Source: Agapanthus africanus
Lineage: Eukaryota > Streptophyta > Magnoliopsida > Asparagales > Amaryllidaceae
Assembly (NCBI GenBank): GCA_030015575.1
Contig: JASDDO010000006.1
Coordinates: 317,364,361-317,428,360 of the forward strand
DNA length: 64,000 nucleotides
Direction of reading: 5' to 3'
Part shown: positions 42,780 through 53,411 of the stretch, piece by piece
How positions within the stretch are numbered: position 1 is the stretch's first letter
How the letters are laid out: each line of letters starts with the position of its first letter
Program-made: the position numbers and the translations under genes
Notes under the pieces: generated by a model
What the model was told of the DNA's origin: nothing
Seen by the model: only the letters and a program-made list of their open reading frames with translations
Database searches by the model: none

Positions 42780-44551
42780 AGAAGCGCAAACAAAACACGC
42801 CTATAATCAAATCGGGGGTAGGCCTCATCTTCGTAACTCCACAAGGAGGGATAATTCGCTTTGTTTTCTCCTTGACAGAGCCGAGGACGAACAATGAAGC
42901 TGAATACGAAGCTTTGATAGCAGGCCTTGAGATCGCCATTGACATGGGAATTGAAAACCTCCTCATATATGGAGACTCTCAACTAGTCGTTAGTCAAGTG
43001 AACGGCGACTACCAGACATGCAAGCCAGAGCTGGTGAAGTATGGCGGCAGAGTACAGCGATTGCTGACTCAAATTCCCTATTACACGCTGGAAAGCATAC
43101 CGCGCGCGGAAAATAGCAAAGCAGATGCACTAGCCAAGCTCGCTAAAGAGCTAGCCGACGAGGACCTCGATGACGTGAGGATCGTTGTGCAAAGCCGTCG
43201 GGTTCTTGCACCGGCGGAGATATCTCCGGAATCATCCGAGGAAAAGGAAACGACCGAGCAGACGGCCCTACAAATAAAAGACTAAGAAACGGTCAAGGAT
43301 TGGAGAGAAGTCTTTATAGACTACTTCAAATCCCGTCGAACACCTGAGGATGCGTCTTCAAAACATCAGCTCATGAAGCGAGCCCTATCTTTCGCCTACG
43401 TCAATGATACTCTGTACAAGAGGCCGTTCGATTCTCTGTGGTTGAGATGTCTGGGACATGACGAAGCGAAAAGAGTCGTTCAGGAAGTTCACGACGGACT
43501 CTGCGGTTCTCACCAAGCATGCCCGAAGATGAAGTTAAAAATTAAAAGGATGGGCTACTATTGGCCCACGATGATTCAGGACTGCCTCGAATATACGAAG
43601 CAATGCCACTCATGCCAGATTCATGGAGACTTTATCCATCAGCATCCAAATCCTCTACATCCGACAGTGGCTAGCTGGCCATTCGAGATGTGGGGAACTG
43701 ACATAGTCGGCCCTATCGAACCAGCATCGTCCAGGGGATATCGATTCATCTTGGCGACGACCGACTAGTTTTCCAAATGGGCAGAAACAATACCACTGAG
43801 GGAGGTAAAGACGGAGAATATCCTCCATTTCTTCAAGACGCACGTCATTTATCGGTTCGGAACTCCGAGACGAATCATCTCCGATAACGGGCCATCCTAC
43901 AGAAGCCACAAGATTAGCCGCTTCGCACAACAACACAACATAGACTAAGGATATTCCTCAGTTTATAATCCGCGAGCTAACGGTCTAGCTGAGGCTTTCA
44001 ACAAGACCTTGACGAAGATCGTAAAAAAGACGGTATCCCGAAATAAGAAGGACTGGCACGAGAGATTACAAGAAGCTCTCTGGGCGTATCGAACTACGTT
44101 CAAGACGGCCACGAACACAACGCCGTACGCGTTGGTATTCGGTACAGAAGCGGTACTCCCCCTCGAGATAGAGCTACCTTCTCTACGAGTGGCAGTCCAC
44201 TACGAGCTGACGGACGAAGAAAATGCTCACCTTCGGCTTGAGGAGCTTGACGCCCTTGATGAAACCCGGCTCATAGCGCAACAAAATCTGGAGGCATATA
44301 AAGCAAAGATGACGCGCTCATATGAAAGATTGACCAGGCCGAGGACATTCCGTCAAGGCGAACTCGTACTAGTGGTCAAAAGACCCATGATCCACAATCT
44401 CGCCAAGCGGGGAAAATTCGAGCCGAACTATGAAGGCCCGTACATCATAGACAAGGTCTACCAGGGTGGAGCCTATTTACTCATGGATATGCACGGTGAA
44501 AGACCTTTCAGGCCAATAAACGGCCGCTTCCTGAAGAAATACTACTCCTAA
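42746..44551 (+). pseudogene. pol: Element O second RNase H and integrase
   Basis: One frame with three in-frame stops: 43,283-43,285, 43,766-43,768 and 43,946-43,948. The extra RNase H starts WELYFDGASS (Asp at 42,761) and contains NNEAEYEALIAG, IYGDSQLV and KADALAKLAKE; a second RNase H at this place defines Tat/Ogre elements. Integrase follows: an HHCC zinc domain (HDGLCGSH...CHSCQIHG), then catalytic Asp at 43,700 (WGTDIVGP), Asp at 43,883 (SDNG) and Glu at 43,991 (NGLAEAFNK), with 35 residues between the last two. The C-terminal region ends FRPINGRFLKKYYS. All catalytic residues remain, so the stops are probably recent. Confidence 0.85.
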
Positions 44552-44651
44552 CGAGTCATGGCCCGGGTCAAAGATAGATAACGACGACTATGTACGCTCG
44601 CTATCTTCCTAAGCCTAAACTCTATAAAGTAGTGACAGGCCTTCTTCAACA
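44552..44651 (+). other. Start of the O 3' untranslated region
   Basis: Short stretch without repeats behind the integrase stop; shares CGCTCGCTATCTTC with the end of element I (about 24,018). Confidence 0.4.
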
Positions 44652-44772
44652 ACGGACCGAAATGTCCTTAAACTAACAATGGACCGAAACGTTCTTAAAC
44701 TAACAACGGACCACTATGTCCTAAAACTAGCCGTTGACCGAGATGTCGATAAACTGCGGTGGATTGCAGCGT
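44652..44772 (+). repeat. GGAC-N6-GTCC hairpins behind integrase
   Basis: GGACCGAAATGTCC, GGACCGAAACGTTC, GGACCACTATGTCC and GACCGAGATGTC with TTAAACTAACAA linkers; counterpart of 19,312-19,400. Confidence 0.75.
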
Positions 44773-44944
44773 CTCAAAGCCGATACAAAAAATATATATA
44801 TATAAAAAATAATAAAAATAAAAACGGTAAATCCATAAGCGAAATGGGCACGGATGAAAACCCGAAAGGGCTCCGTGAGTAAAAACAGCAGGGCTACCGG
44901 CGGGTGTTTGTGAAAACCCGAAAGGGCGCAACCTCGTTAAAAGA

Positions 44945-45480
44945 CACTTGCAGGGTCCTCACGAGCTTATAAGGAGAAACCACCCGCGAGAGATCCTTCC
45001 GACTCACAAGGGAGCAACACACTTAGGAATCCTCATGATTCCTAAAGAGAAATTACACTTGCGAGATTCTCACGACTCGTAAGGAGAACTCTCTTATGGG
45101 ACCCTCACGGCTCATAAGATTTGAAAGTCTTAAGTTACAAAGACCCGAACCTGTTCTTAAGCAACCCCCCCAACCTTCGATATTGCCCTACAAGTGGCTC
45201 AATACTGACCCTTGTATACAATCCACGGGCACGAATAAACATTTCCCTAACCGAGTCTCATCCGTGACTAGGGATATGTTTATATGGTGAAAAACCCTTG
45301 TAAGTCCTCTCGACTTATAAGGAGAAAACCCTTTTGTAAGATCCTACGACTTACAAGAGAACATGCACTTAGGAATCCTCACAATTCCCAAGGAGAAAAC
45401 ACACCTACAAGATCCTCACGACTTGTAGGGAGAAATACCTTTGTGGGGCCCTTACGGCTCATGAAGTCAAAAGCCTTACT
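44945..45480 (+). repeat. Covarying hairpin array, element O, blocks 1 and 2
   Basis: Two blocks (about 44,945-45,135 and 45,295-45,475) parallel to 19,720-20,262. Examples: CTTAGGAAT/ATTCCTAAA, CTTATAA-type arms around GTCCTCTCGAC, CTACAAG/CTTGTAG around ATCCTCACGA. In the last, the same position in element I reads CTACGAG/CTTGTAG or CTCGTAG, so both arms have drifted while pairing is largely kept. Confidence 0.8.
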
Positions 45481-45644
45481 CGACAGGACCCTTAACCCTG
45501 TTTACTAAGCCACCTTTGTTCGACATCGACAGAGGCAAATGATGATTCGCTCCTGGCAATATCCCAGTCGTAGCGATGCTGATGCCAAAATCGGTGTCTA
45601 AATCCAAGCTTGCAGCGAAAAGCCAGCAAGTCACACATGCATAG

Positions 45645-45870
45645 GAAATAGCCGAAATGATGGGGCAACTTGCGACAAAATCAGCAAGTAAAAATGTATG
45701 TATGAAAAATAGCCGAAATGATTGGGCAACTCGCAATAAAAAGCAGTGAGTAAAAAATAAAATAAAATAGCCTAAATGATTGGGCACCGCGAAAAAATAG
45801 CCGAAATGATGGGGCAATCGCGACCTTCGCGATATAAAAGCTGAAATGATAAAGCATCGCGGAAAAAAGG
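45645..45870 (+). repeat. AAATAGCCGAAATGAT repeat region, element O
   Basis: About six diverged copies. Between them ACTTGC/GCAAGT, ACTCGC/GTGAGT and ATCGCG/CGCGAT can pair. Matches 20,391-20,670. Confidence 0.65.
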
Positions 45871-45962
45871 ATAAAATAAAAATTAAATTTATGCCCTACA
45901 GGTGATGTTACATCAATCCCTGTATACATTCTATGAGCGCAAACAAAGAAGGGATCATACTC

Positions 45963-45979
45963 CTCCCCCCCCCCCCCCC
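45963..45979 (+). repeat. Poly-C tract
   Basis: Uninterrupted run of C behind ATACTCCTC in the O 3' untranslated region; prone to length error in assembly. Confidence 0.8.
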
Positions 45980-46170
45980 AGGTTTCATCAAAAGAAGAAG
46001 CTGAATCTCGACGGGCCATAAATAACTTAGAGATCGTCTCAACATTTGTCTCGTTGCGGCAAATACGACCTCGAGCAAAGCGGAACAGCGGCGATTCCCA
46101 GTTCCATGACTCGGCGGTGTACAGATCACTGAAAGTCAAATCCCAACTCCGTGAAATGCGGATACAATCA

Positions 46171-47173
46171 ACAAAATTCCTGGTCACGTGGAACGCGAAT
46201 AACGTCACTCTTTGACCCCGTGGAAAACGTCCAGAGCGGAGCCTGGTCCTCGCAGAACATGGCAGTGAACCCGTGGGAAGCATCCAGAGCAAAATTCCTG
46301 GTCACGTGGAACGCGGATAACGTCACTCTTTGACCCCGTGGAAAACGTCCAGAGCGGAGCCTAGTCCTCGCAGAACACGGCAGTGAACCCGTGGGAAGCA
46401 TCCAGAGCAAAATTTCTGGTCACGTGGAACGCGGATAACGTCACTCTTTGACCCCATGGAAAACGTCCAGAGCGAAGCCTGGTCCTCACAGAACAAGGTA
46501 GTGAACCCGTAGGAAGCATCCAGAGCAAAATTCCTGGTCACGTGGAACGTGGATAACGTCACTCTTTGACCCCGTGGAAAACGTCCAGAGCGGAGCCTGG
46601 TCCTCGCAGAACACGGCAGTGAACCCGTGGGAAGCATCCAGAGCAAAATTCCTGGTCATGTGGAACGCGGATAACGTCACTCTTTGACCCCGTGGAAAAC
46701 GTCCAGAGCGGAGCCTGGTCCTCGCAGAACACAGCAGTGAACCCGTGGGAAGCATCCAGAGTAAAATTCCTGGTCACGTGGAACGCGGATAACGTCACTC
46801 TTTGACCCCGTGGAAAACGTCCAGAGCGGAGCCTGGTCCTCGCAGAACACGGCAGTGAACTCGTGGGAAGCATTCAGAGCAAAATTCCCGGTCACGTGGA
46901 ATGCGGATAACGTCACTCTTTGATCCCGTGGAAAACGTCCAGAGCAGATCCTGGTCCTCGCAGAGTACGACAGTGAACCCGTGTGAAGCATCTAGAGTGG
47001 AGCCTGGTCCTCGCAGAACACGGCAGTGAACCCGTGTGAAGCATCCAGAGCAAAATTCCTGGTCACATGGAACGCGGATAACGTCACTCTTTGACCCCGT
47101 GGAAAACATCCAGAGCAGAGCCTGGTCCTCGCCGAACATGGCAGTGAACCCGTGTGAAGCATCCAGAGCAAAC
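46171..47173 (+). repeat. 118-bp tandem array, about 8.4 copies
   Basis: Units begin AAAATTCCTGGTCACGTGGA at 46,172, 46,291, 46,409, 46,527, 46,645, 46,763, 46,881 and 47,052. Spacing is 118 or 119 except for the last, 171, which holds a partial extra unit. Copies differ at a few positions. Each unit has one CACGTG box. Overlapping minus-strand frames are by-products. Tat elements are known for tandem arrays behind integrase that can seed satellites. Element I has no such array. Confidence 0.92.
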
Positions 47174-47740
47174 ATCGGACTGTAGAGTCCTTAAAATCCA
47201 CGGACTATGATGTCCTTAACCTCGACCGTAATGTCTTAAAACTAACGATCAACCACCATGATACTAGACTGAATTTACCTTGGTTCAAGGGTACATCTCC
47301 TCACTCCTTTGATATTCGTCGTTGTAATTCCTCAACGTCTTCAAAGAGGTGACGGGTCTCGGTAACCACACGTCGGACTGTGGAGTCCTTAAATCCACGG
47401 ACTATGATATCCTTAATCTTGACCGTGATGTCTTAAAACTAACATTGGACTGTGGAGTCTTTAAATCCACGGACTATGATGTCCTTAACCTTGACCGTGA
47501 TGTCTTAAAACCAACGTCGAATTGTGGAGTCCTTAAATCCACGGACTATGATGTCCTTCTTGACCGTGATGTCTTAAAACTAACGTCGGACTGTGGAGTC
47601 CTTAAATCCACTGACTATGATGTCCTTAACCTTGACCGTGATGTCTTAAAACTAACCTTGGACTGTGGAGTCCTTAAACCCACGAACTATGAGGTCCTTA
47701 ACCTTGACCGTGATGTCTTTAAACTACGGTACCCTGGAAA
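47174..47740 (+). repeat. GGAC-N6-GTCC hairpin array in the O 3' untranslated region
   Basis: 72-bp units as in the O LTRs (GGACTGTGGAGTCC, GGACTATGATGTCC, GACCGTGATGTC), about five copies from 47,372, after a GGTTCAAGGGTACATCTC...GACGGGTC segment that also precedes the LTR arrays. This part of the untranslated region therefore duplicates an LTR segment. Confidence 0.8.
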
Positions 47741-47794
47741 ACATCCCAAAGCAAACCCTGACCCCGTGAAATACGGATAAGGGCGACCACACCC

Positions 47795-48015
47795 AGCACT
47801 TGCGGGTCCTCACGACCTGTAGGGAAGAAAACTCTCTTGTGAGATCCTTACGACTCCCAAGGGAAAACCCGCTTAAGAATCCTCACGATTCTTAAGGAGA
47901 ACTTACACCTATGGGATCCTTTCGACCTGTAGAGAGAAAAACTCTTTATGAGACCCTCACGGCTCATAAAGCTCAAAAGTCTTAGGAGGCAGATCGTAAC
48001 CCTGAATCCTAAGCC
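47795..48015 (+). repeat. Covarying hairpin array, element O, block 3
   Basis: Hairpins with CTTAAGAAT/ATTCTTAAG around CCTCACG (perfect, 9 bp; the usual G:C pair replaced by A:T in both arms), TTATGAG/CTCATAA around ACCCTCACGG, and CTTAGG/CCTAAG. The replacement is a clean example of arm covariation. Confidence 0.82.
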
Positions 48016-48209
48016 ATCGCTGCCCTGCAAAGAAATCAAGATAGACTATCCGCAGAATACATTCAATAAAAAGGGACACGCCATTAAAAATATATATATA
48101 TGTCTTTTATTCATGAACCAAAAAGGATACAAAGAAATTCATGAAAAAACAAAAAGAATATACTCTCATTCAGGAGTATGTACAAAATGAAAGAAAGAGA
48201 TACAAGTCT
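48016..48209 (+). other. Spacer between hairpins and the antisense cluster
   Basis: AT-rich, with a short TATATATATATA run near 48,090. Would be the 3' end region of a minus-strand transcript. Nothing else recognised. Confidence 0.35.
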
Positions 48210-48598
48210 TTAGGCCGGCGGGCGATTTAGCAATTTCACTAGCTCATCCTTCTTTTGCTGGGTCACGGCTTCGTGATTCAGTATCGCCAGAAGACGGGCC
48301 TCCGCCTGAGCCTGCTAGCCTGATACGAGGCAAGCCGGCCTTCGAGCTCTTTTTCGGTAACCTTGTGAGCCTCAACCCTTTCGCGAGTGAACATGGCAGC
48401 TTTATCGAGGACCACTACCTCTTTGATAGAATCTTGAAGCACTCGCCAGAGTCCATACGCCTTGTTGGCTTTGGCTGTAAGGCTGGTTTGGAGCTCGCTC
48501 AGTGCCTTAGAGGCCAGCTTCCTCTCTGAGAATTTGCGGCCGAGCCTCTTCTCGCACGACACCATGTTCGCCGCACATCGCTCTATCAGACTACGCAA
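48210..48598 (-). pseudogene. Antisense ORF 3, coiled-coil protein with a frameshift
   Basis: Minus-strand frame of 106 codons (48,598-48,278), rich in Lys, Glu, Ala and Leu with long helical runs (KLASKALSELQTSLTAKANK, RERVEAHKVTEKELEGRLAS). Near 48,310-48,330 the frame turns into low-likelihood sequence, while another frame continues well: QAEARLLAILNHEAVTQQKK, then DELVKLLNRPP to a TAA at 48,210. A small insertion or deletion therefore split one coiled-coil protein of about 130 residues. Function unknown. Confidence 0.55.
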
Positions 48599-48976
48599 GC
48601 CCGCCTTCGCAGCCGCAGCCTTTGAAATAGGACATGTACGCTCAAGACCGTATAAACAAGCCTCCGTTCGACGGCAATAGTCGATCTAAAGCACGCATAC
48701 ATCACCTGGTATGGGAAGCAACAAGAAAAATTTCCGATGTATATCCTATCAAGCATGCATTCGCAACTATATGAATATTCGAAAAGCAATGATACCCGAA
48801 GCTCTGATGTGCACGCAACATGATGATAGTGTTCGCAATTAAAGAAAGTTCTCATGGGAAAAATATGAAGCTCATTTACGCAAGCAAGACACACATACGA
48901 GTACCCAACATACATGAAGATTCAACATAAAGCATGTGAAAACTAATGATAAAAAGAGTACACTGATTTGAATATA
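48599..48976 (-). other. Spacer between antisense ORFs 3 and 2
   Basis: 378 bases, AT-rich, no gene seen. Could be an intron or an intergenic gap; boundaries were not identifiable. Confidence 0.35.
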
Positions 48977-49348
48977 CTACGCTAACGGGAAAAGGTCACC
49001 TAACAAAGGATCAGTAGCACAAGGGTTAACAAAACAAAGAACAAAATTCTCCATCTCTCTCTCTGCTTTATCCAGCACATCAAAGCGACGGTTCTCGCGA
49101 GGAGTCGCTCCCCACCGATTGGTGCCATGTTCGTCCGTAAAAGCAGACATAATAGCCTGCCGGGCTCTTATTTGGCCCAGCAGGTGAACTGAGCAATCTT
49201 TCAAAGCCTGAGTAATCAGGCACGCTTCGTGAAAACACTCGAGCTTTTCTTCAGCCGCGTCAAGCATCGCCAGGGTCATCTCCGCCGGGTGAGGAGGGAT
49301 GTCGGCAAGCACGGCAGCAAAAATCATCCGGAGCCAGAGAGATCCCAT
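48977..49348 (-). CDS. Antisense ORF 2 (123 aa), paralogue of antisense ORF 1
   Basis: Contains LDAAEEKLECFHEACLITQ, DVLDKAEREMENFVLCFVNP and ends DLFPLA. ORF 1 has LDAAEDKVHSVYLMSLIS, KILDKVTFEFLNPCPASE and ends EVFPL. The two are diverged copies of one protein in the same order. The N-terminus lacks about 50 residues compared with ORF 1, so the start may lie in an upstream exon or be lost. Minus-strand ORFs between integrase and 3' LTR are known from some Tat elements such as maize Grande. Function unknown. Confidence 0.6.
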   Translation of the reverse strand: MGSLWLRMIFAAVLADIPPHPAEMTLAMLDAAEEKLECFHEACLITQALKDCSVHLLGQIRARQAIMSAFTDEHGTNRWGATPRENRRFDVLDKAEREMENFVLCFVNPCATDPLLGDLFPLA

Positions 49349-49975
49349 TGGGAGAGGGGACCCCTACGGATCGAGAGTTCATATGTCGCCGAGTTGCATT
49401 CGTCGTCGGTAAGGAGGGGATCCACCAATCGTGCAGCAAAACGAGGAATCATCTCCTCGATAGGCACTTCCCACGGTTGTCAACGAGCATGGGGGCAGTT
49501 GCAGGCCATGGCACTCAGTTGTTTCCTCAAGATAAATCACAATAAATTGAGAATAAGTTTCTCTATGAAGAGAAAAAGAAGGCCATGGCCTCAGGCTATA
49601 AAGAAGGGCATTAAATGCTGCGTACGGAGAATATTGCATGGGGGGACTATTTCCGAGGCCCAAAAAAGGGAAAGCATTGGAAATCAAGGAGATGAAACTA
49701 TTTCCAAGGCTCCTTTTCAGTATCTAATGCTGTACACAGAAAATATGGCATGAAAAATTAAACAGCCCTATAAAAGGACCCCACGTATGAAGCACGTGAG
49801 CACCATGCTTGGTGTGTGCTGAAAAGTGAAATAGTGCCCTACACGCTAAACACATCAGCATCAACAATAGCAAAAATGACAAAATCCCACAAAAGGGCAT
49901 GCAGACAAAGAAGGGCACCATAAAACTTATCACTCATACTTTAAAAGTTCATACAAAATAAAATAAAATAAACGA
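49349..49975 (-). other. Spacer between antisense ORFs 2 and 1
   Basis: 627 bases with no recognised protein. Plus-strand frames here are not convincing. May include the 5' part of ORF 2 or an intron. Confidence 0.35.
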
Positions 49976-50503
49976 TTACAACGGAAAGACCTCAGATGCG
50001 GGGCATGGATTGAGAAACTCGAACGTAACTTTGTCTAAGATCTTCCAGGCATTTCGAACCATCCTAGTATGTTTTCTCTCACGATCACAAGCATCAGGGT
50101 CCTCACGAACGTCCTCCACCCTCCGATAGGCAGCAAGTATGGCCGACTGCTGAAAGGCCTGGTGCAAGAGATCAATGAGGTTGTCTCGCCTCCTCTTTGA
50201 AATTAGGCTCATTAGGTACACCGAATGTACCTTATCCTCGGCGGCGTCCAATGCCCTGAGTGGTACGCCGGTGCAAAAGAGAGGGAGCGCCTCCCAGATC
50301 GCCAGCACGATGAGTCTCAGAAGAGAAGAGCGGCGAGGGAGTAGCCGACCATTGTACTCGTCGAAGCGGCTCATGATCTCAGCACATTGAGCGTTGGTGA
50401 ACTCCTGGTTCTGGCTGCGGCCCAGTGCACGGATATTCCCGTAAGAAATGATCTCATCAAGATCATACAAATGGGCATCCATGATACCTGAAATAATGAT
50501 CAT
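49976..50503 (-). CDS. Antisense ORF 1 (175 aa or 168 aa)
   Basis: Open minus-strand frame in the 3' untranslated region of O. Helical and charged: DLDEIISYGNIRALGRSQNQ, LDAAEDKVHSVYLMSLISKR, an acidic/basic stretch DVREDPDACDRERKHTRMVR and the end FEFLNPCPASEVFPL. No membrane segment or signal peptide is seen. Two starts are possible: 50,503 and 50,482. A TTTCAG just before the second resembles a splice acceptor, so the leader may be spliced. It is the first ORF behind the TATA box at 51,036 and the best preserved of the three. I do not recognise a domain. Confidence 0.62.
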   Translation of the reverse strand: MIIISGIMDAHLYDLDEIISYGNIRALGRSQNQEFTNAQCAEIMSRFDEYNGRLLPRRSSLLRLIVLAIWEALPLFCTGVPLRALDAAEDKVHSVYLMSLISKRRRDNLIDLLHQAFQQSAILAAYRRVEDVREDPDACDRERKHTRMVRNAWKILDKVTFEFLNPCPASEVFPL

Positions 50504-51035
50504 GGAAATTCATTACAAACTTCTTCCTCTCAGTTGAGAAAGAGAACTTAGGACAAGGAAAACCCATGAAGTTCTCTGGGAAGAACTAAGTTCTTCAAAG
50601 GAATTAAATTCCTTTTGAAAAGGAGAATTAAATTCCTAGAAACATTTCTTGGGAAGGAATTAAATTCCATGAATTTGAACCGCCACCATCATCTCCCTAA
50701 AGATCAGATGAACCCTAAGAGATCTACTGTTCGAAGATTAAATGGTTTTCTATTTTTGTTGATGAACTTGAAGAAAAAATGGGTTCATGTTAAAAGGGGT
50801 GAAACCCTGGGTGTGGATTTAAAATCCAGAGAGTTTCTGAAAAATATATATAAGGGTTCCTCGATCGTTCAAAGATCACTACCTGAAGAGATGGGTTTTC
50901 CCAGAACAGAGTTAAATTCTGAAGATTGCGGAGTAGAGAACTAAGCTCTGGAAAAGGAGAATTAAATTCTCAGAAAAAAAGTTTGCAAGGAGGAAGATGA
51001 AGCAAAGTGGAGGCTCTTCTGAAAGGACATGGGCA
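50504..51035 (-). promoter_or_regulatory. LTR-like leader of the antisense cluster
   Basis: Carries the same palindromic words as the LTR leaders, in minus orientation: GGAATTAAATTCC, GAATTAAATTC, AGAACTAAGTTCT and GGATTTAAAATCC. Placed between a TATA box and the first antisense ORF, it copies the layout of the LTR promoter-leader unit. Confidence 0.6.
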
Positions 51036-51041
51036 TTTATA
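51036..51041 (-). promoter_or_regulatory. TATA box for the antisense cluster
   Basis: CCTATAAATGCCC on the minus strand, 115 bp inside the 3' LTR boundary. Upstream (plus-strand right) lies a near-perfect G-box doublet TCACGTGCAGACACGT at about 51,118-51,133, as upstream of the LTR TATA boxes. Confidence 0.55.
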
Positions 51042-51144
51042 GGATGGGATGGAAAACGTTTCATCTACCCTACTCCCAAGACAGATCCGACGGTCACAAA
51101 AGTGACAGCGTTGCACTCACGTGCAGACACGTAAGAACAACGCT

Positions 51145-51155
51145 ATGGGGGCATT
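51145..51155 (+). promoter_or_regulatory. Polypurine tract, element O
   Basis: ATGGGGGCATT directly before the 3' LTR; primes plus-strand DNA. Confidence 0.75.
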
Positions 51156-51680
51156 TGTTCCCTGAATAAAAATCAGGAAAAAACTTCAGAAGAGGCATCG
51201 CGTGCTCACACGTGACCAGTGGTCACGTGTTGGCACGTGATGGTTAAGCAGCGGCCAGAGAACAGAGCGCAGAAGAAGAAAAGCCCAATCCAGGGGTCAC
51301 GTGCTCACACGTGACCAGGGGTCACGTGGCCACACGTGACCGGCTTTAAAAGCCTTATTCTTTAACAGAATTAAATTCTGAGGAGAGATCATTCAAATCT
51401 TTCCAAAATGGAGAAGAATTATCTGAAACCGTTGGATCAAGAATCTGAAGATGATTAAATATCACCAATTTATGGAAAAATCTTGGACATGGAAAGATTT
51501 CCTCCTAAATCTAACCGAAATAACAAATGGATATCTTTGGATTTAAAATCCAATGGTGAATAAAATTCACCTAATAATCTAAAGGCCCAAATTAATGATG
51601 AAGATAAATCAAATCTCTCAATAAACAAATCAAATTTTTCAATGAAAAATTCACTAAAACAGATTGATTCTTTTCCTTCT

Positions 51681-51692
51681 CCTATAAATAGG
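51681..51692 (+). promoter_or_regulatory. TATA box, O 3' LTR
   Basis: CCTATAAATAGG. If active it would send transcripts toward the ankyrin/BTB gene, which lies 3.7 kb away on the same strand. Confidence 0.6.
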
Positions 51693-52676
51693 AGCCAAAA
51701 AAGAAGGAGAAAGGAGGAGAGAGAGAGATAGAGCCTTAGAATCTTGAAAATTCAGAAGGAAGAATTTGATTCTCTGTAAAAGAAAAACCCTAGGTAAGAA
51801 AAGAGAGGCTTCAAAAAGAGAATTTAATTCTCAAAAGAGTTTAACTCTTATATAAAAAAAACTTAGTTTTTTCTCTGGTGGAGGATCTGCAAAGTGCACA
51901 TCTCCCCATGAATTGAGAATTTAATTCTCATTGGGTTGAGATCCTGCCATACAGATCTAAAACATAGAGGGGGAATTGAATTTTGAGAATTTAATTCTCA
52001 CAGAATTATAGGAATTTAATTCCTTTGAGATAAAATAAGGGTTTAACCCTATATTACAGGAATTTGATTCCTTCAAAATGGACAGAACTAGGGTTTAACC
52101 CTAATTGAGAACTTAATTCTCTCAAACTCACAGGAATTTAATTCCCTTAAAAAAAAGAAATTAGGGTTTCACCCTATGCCAGGGTTTAATTCTTTACATA
52201 TATGGGGAATTTAATTCCTACAAAAAATAAATTAGGGTTTAACCCTATCTAAGAATATAATTCTTCAGAAGAAAATAGGAATTTAATTCCTCTAAAGTTT
52301 ATTGCTAGGGTTTAACACTATGAAGAATTTAATTCTTAAAAGATGAACAGATCTTTAAAACATGCAAAGAACCAGAGTCACGTGCTACCACGTGACCCCT
52401 GTAAAGATCCACAGAAAAGAACTTTGAGATAACGCCTCACGTGCCCCACGTGCCCCCTGAAGGATACAAAGAAAAAGCAAACAGAAGTTATGGGGGCCCT
52501 CACGTGCTACCATGTGACCCCTTGGCAAAAGCTTTAACAGTTAAAAACCCACATTCTCATCACGTGACAGCACGTGATGCTCCAAGAGCAATTATAGAAA
52601 GTATTCAATACTTTCGGCAGAATAAAATAAGGGGAATCAGGGCGCTCTCACATGTCCACACGTGACCCCTCTCTCC

Positions 52677-53120
52677 TTAGTGTTTAACACTAATTTGAAG
52701 ACTTTGTTCCCAGTATTTAACACTGATTTTTTTAGTGTTTAACACTAATTTGAAAACTCTATTTGCAGTGTTTAACACTAATTTTCTTAGTGTTTAACAC
52801 TAATTTGCAAATTTTGTTCCCGGTGTTTAACACTGATTTTCTTAGTGTTTAACACTAATTTGAAAACTTTGTTCCCAGTGTTTAACACTGATTTGCTTTA
52901 GTGTTTAATACTAATTTGAAATCTCTGTTTCCAGTGTTTAACACTGATTTGCTTTAGTGTTTAACACTAATTTGAAATCTCTGTTTCCAGTGTTTAACAC
53001 TGATTTGCTTCAGTGTTTAGCACTAATTTGAAAGCCCATGTTGCTATTGTTTAACATCGATTATCTTTTAGTGTTTAACACTAACTTGCTAATACTGTTG
53101 GTCTTTAGTGTTTAACACTA
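52677..53120 (+). repeat. AGTGTTTAACACT array, O 3' LTR
   Basis: About sixteen words, alternating as in the 5' copy. One unit present in the 5' array near 5,484-5,510 is missing here. Confidence 0.85.
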
Positions 53121-53411
53121 GTTTTAGCCCAATTAGCTAAATTTCTAGAGGCAAAGCCTCTCCTTCAATGAACCAAAAGAGGGCCAATATTCTAAACATG
53201 ATTGGACTTAGCCCAAACTGGCCATAAGTCCTCAATTCAAACTTAATTGGGCTAATGGGCTCATAATATAATTAATTGGTTTTAGTTCCAAATTGGGCCA
53301 AAAATTATTTAATCTATCTTGGTTCAAGGGTACATCTCTTCACTCCTTTGATACTTGGCGTTGTAATTCCTCAACGTCTTCAAAGAGGTGACGGGTCCCG
53401 ATGACCACACA

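Noticed and set aside
46168-47201. Overlapping minus-strand ORFs of 69-126 codons
   Set aside because: By-product of the 118-bp tandem array; 118 is not a multiple of three, so the same DNA is read in several frames.
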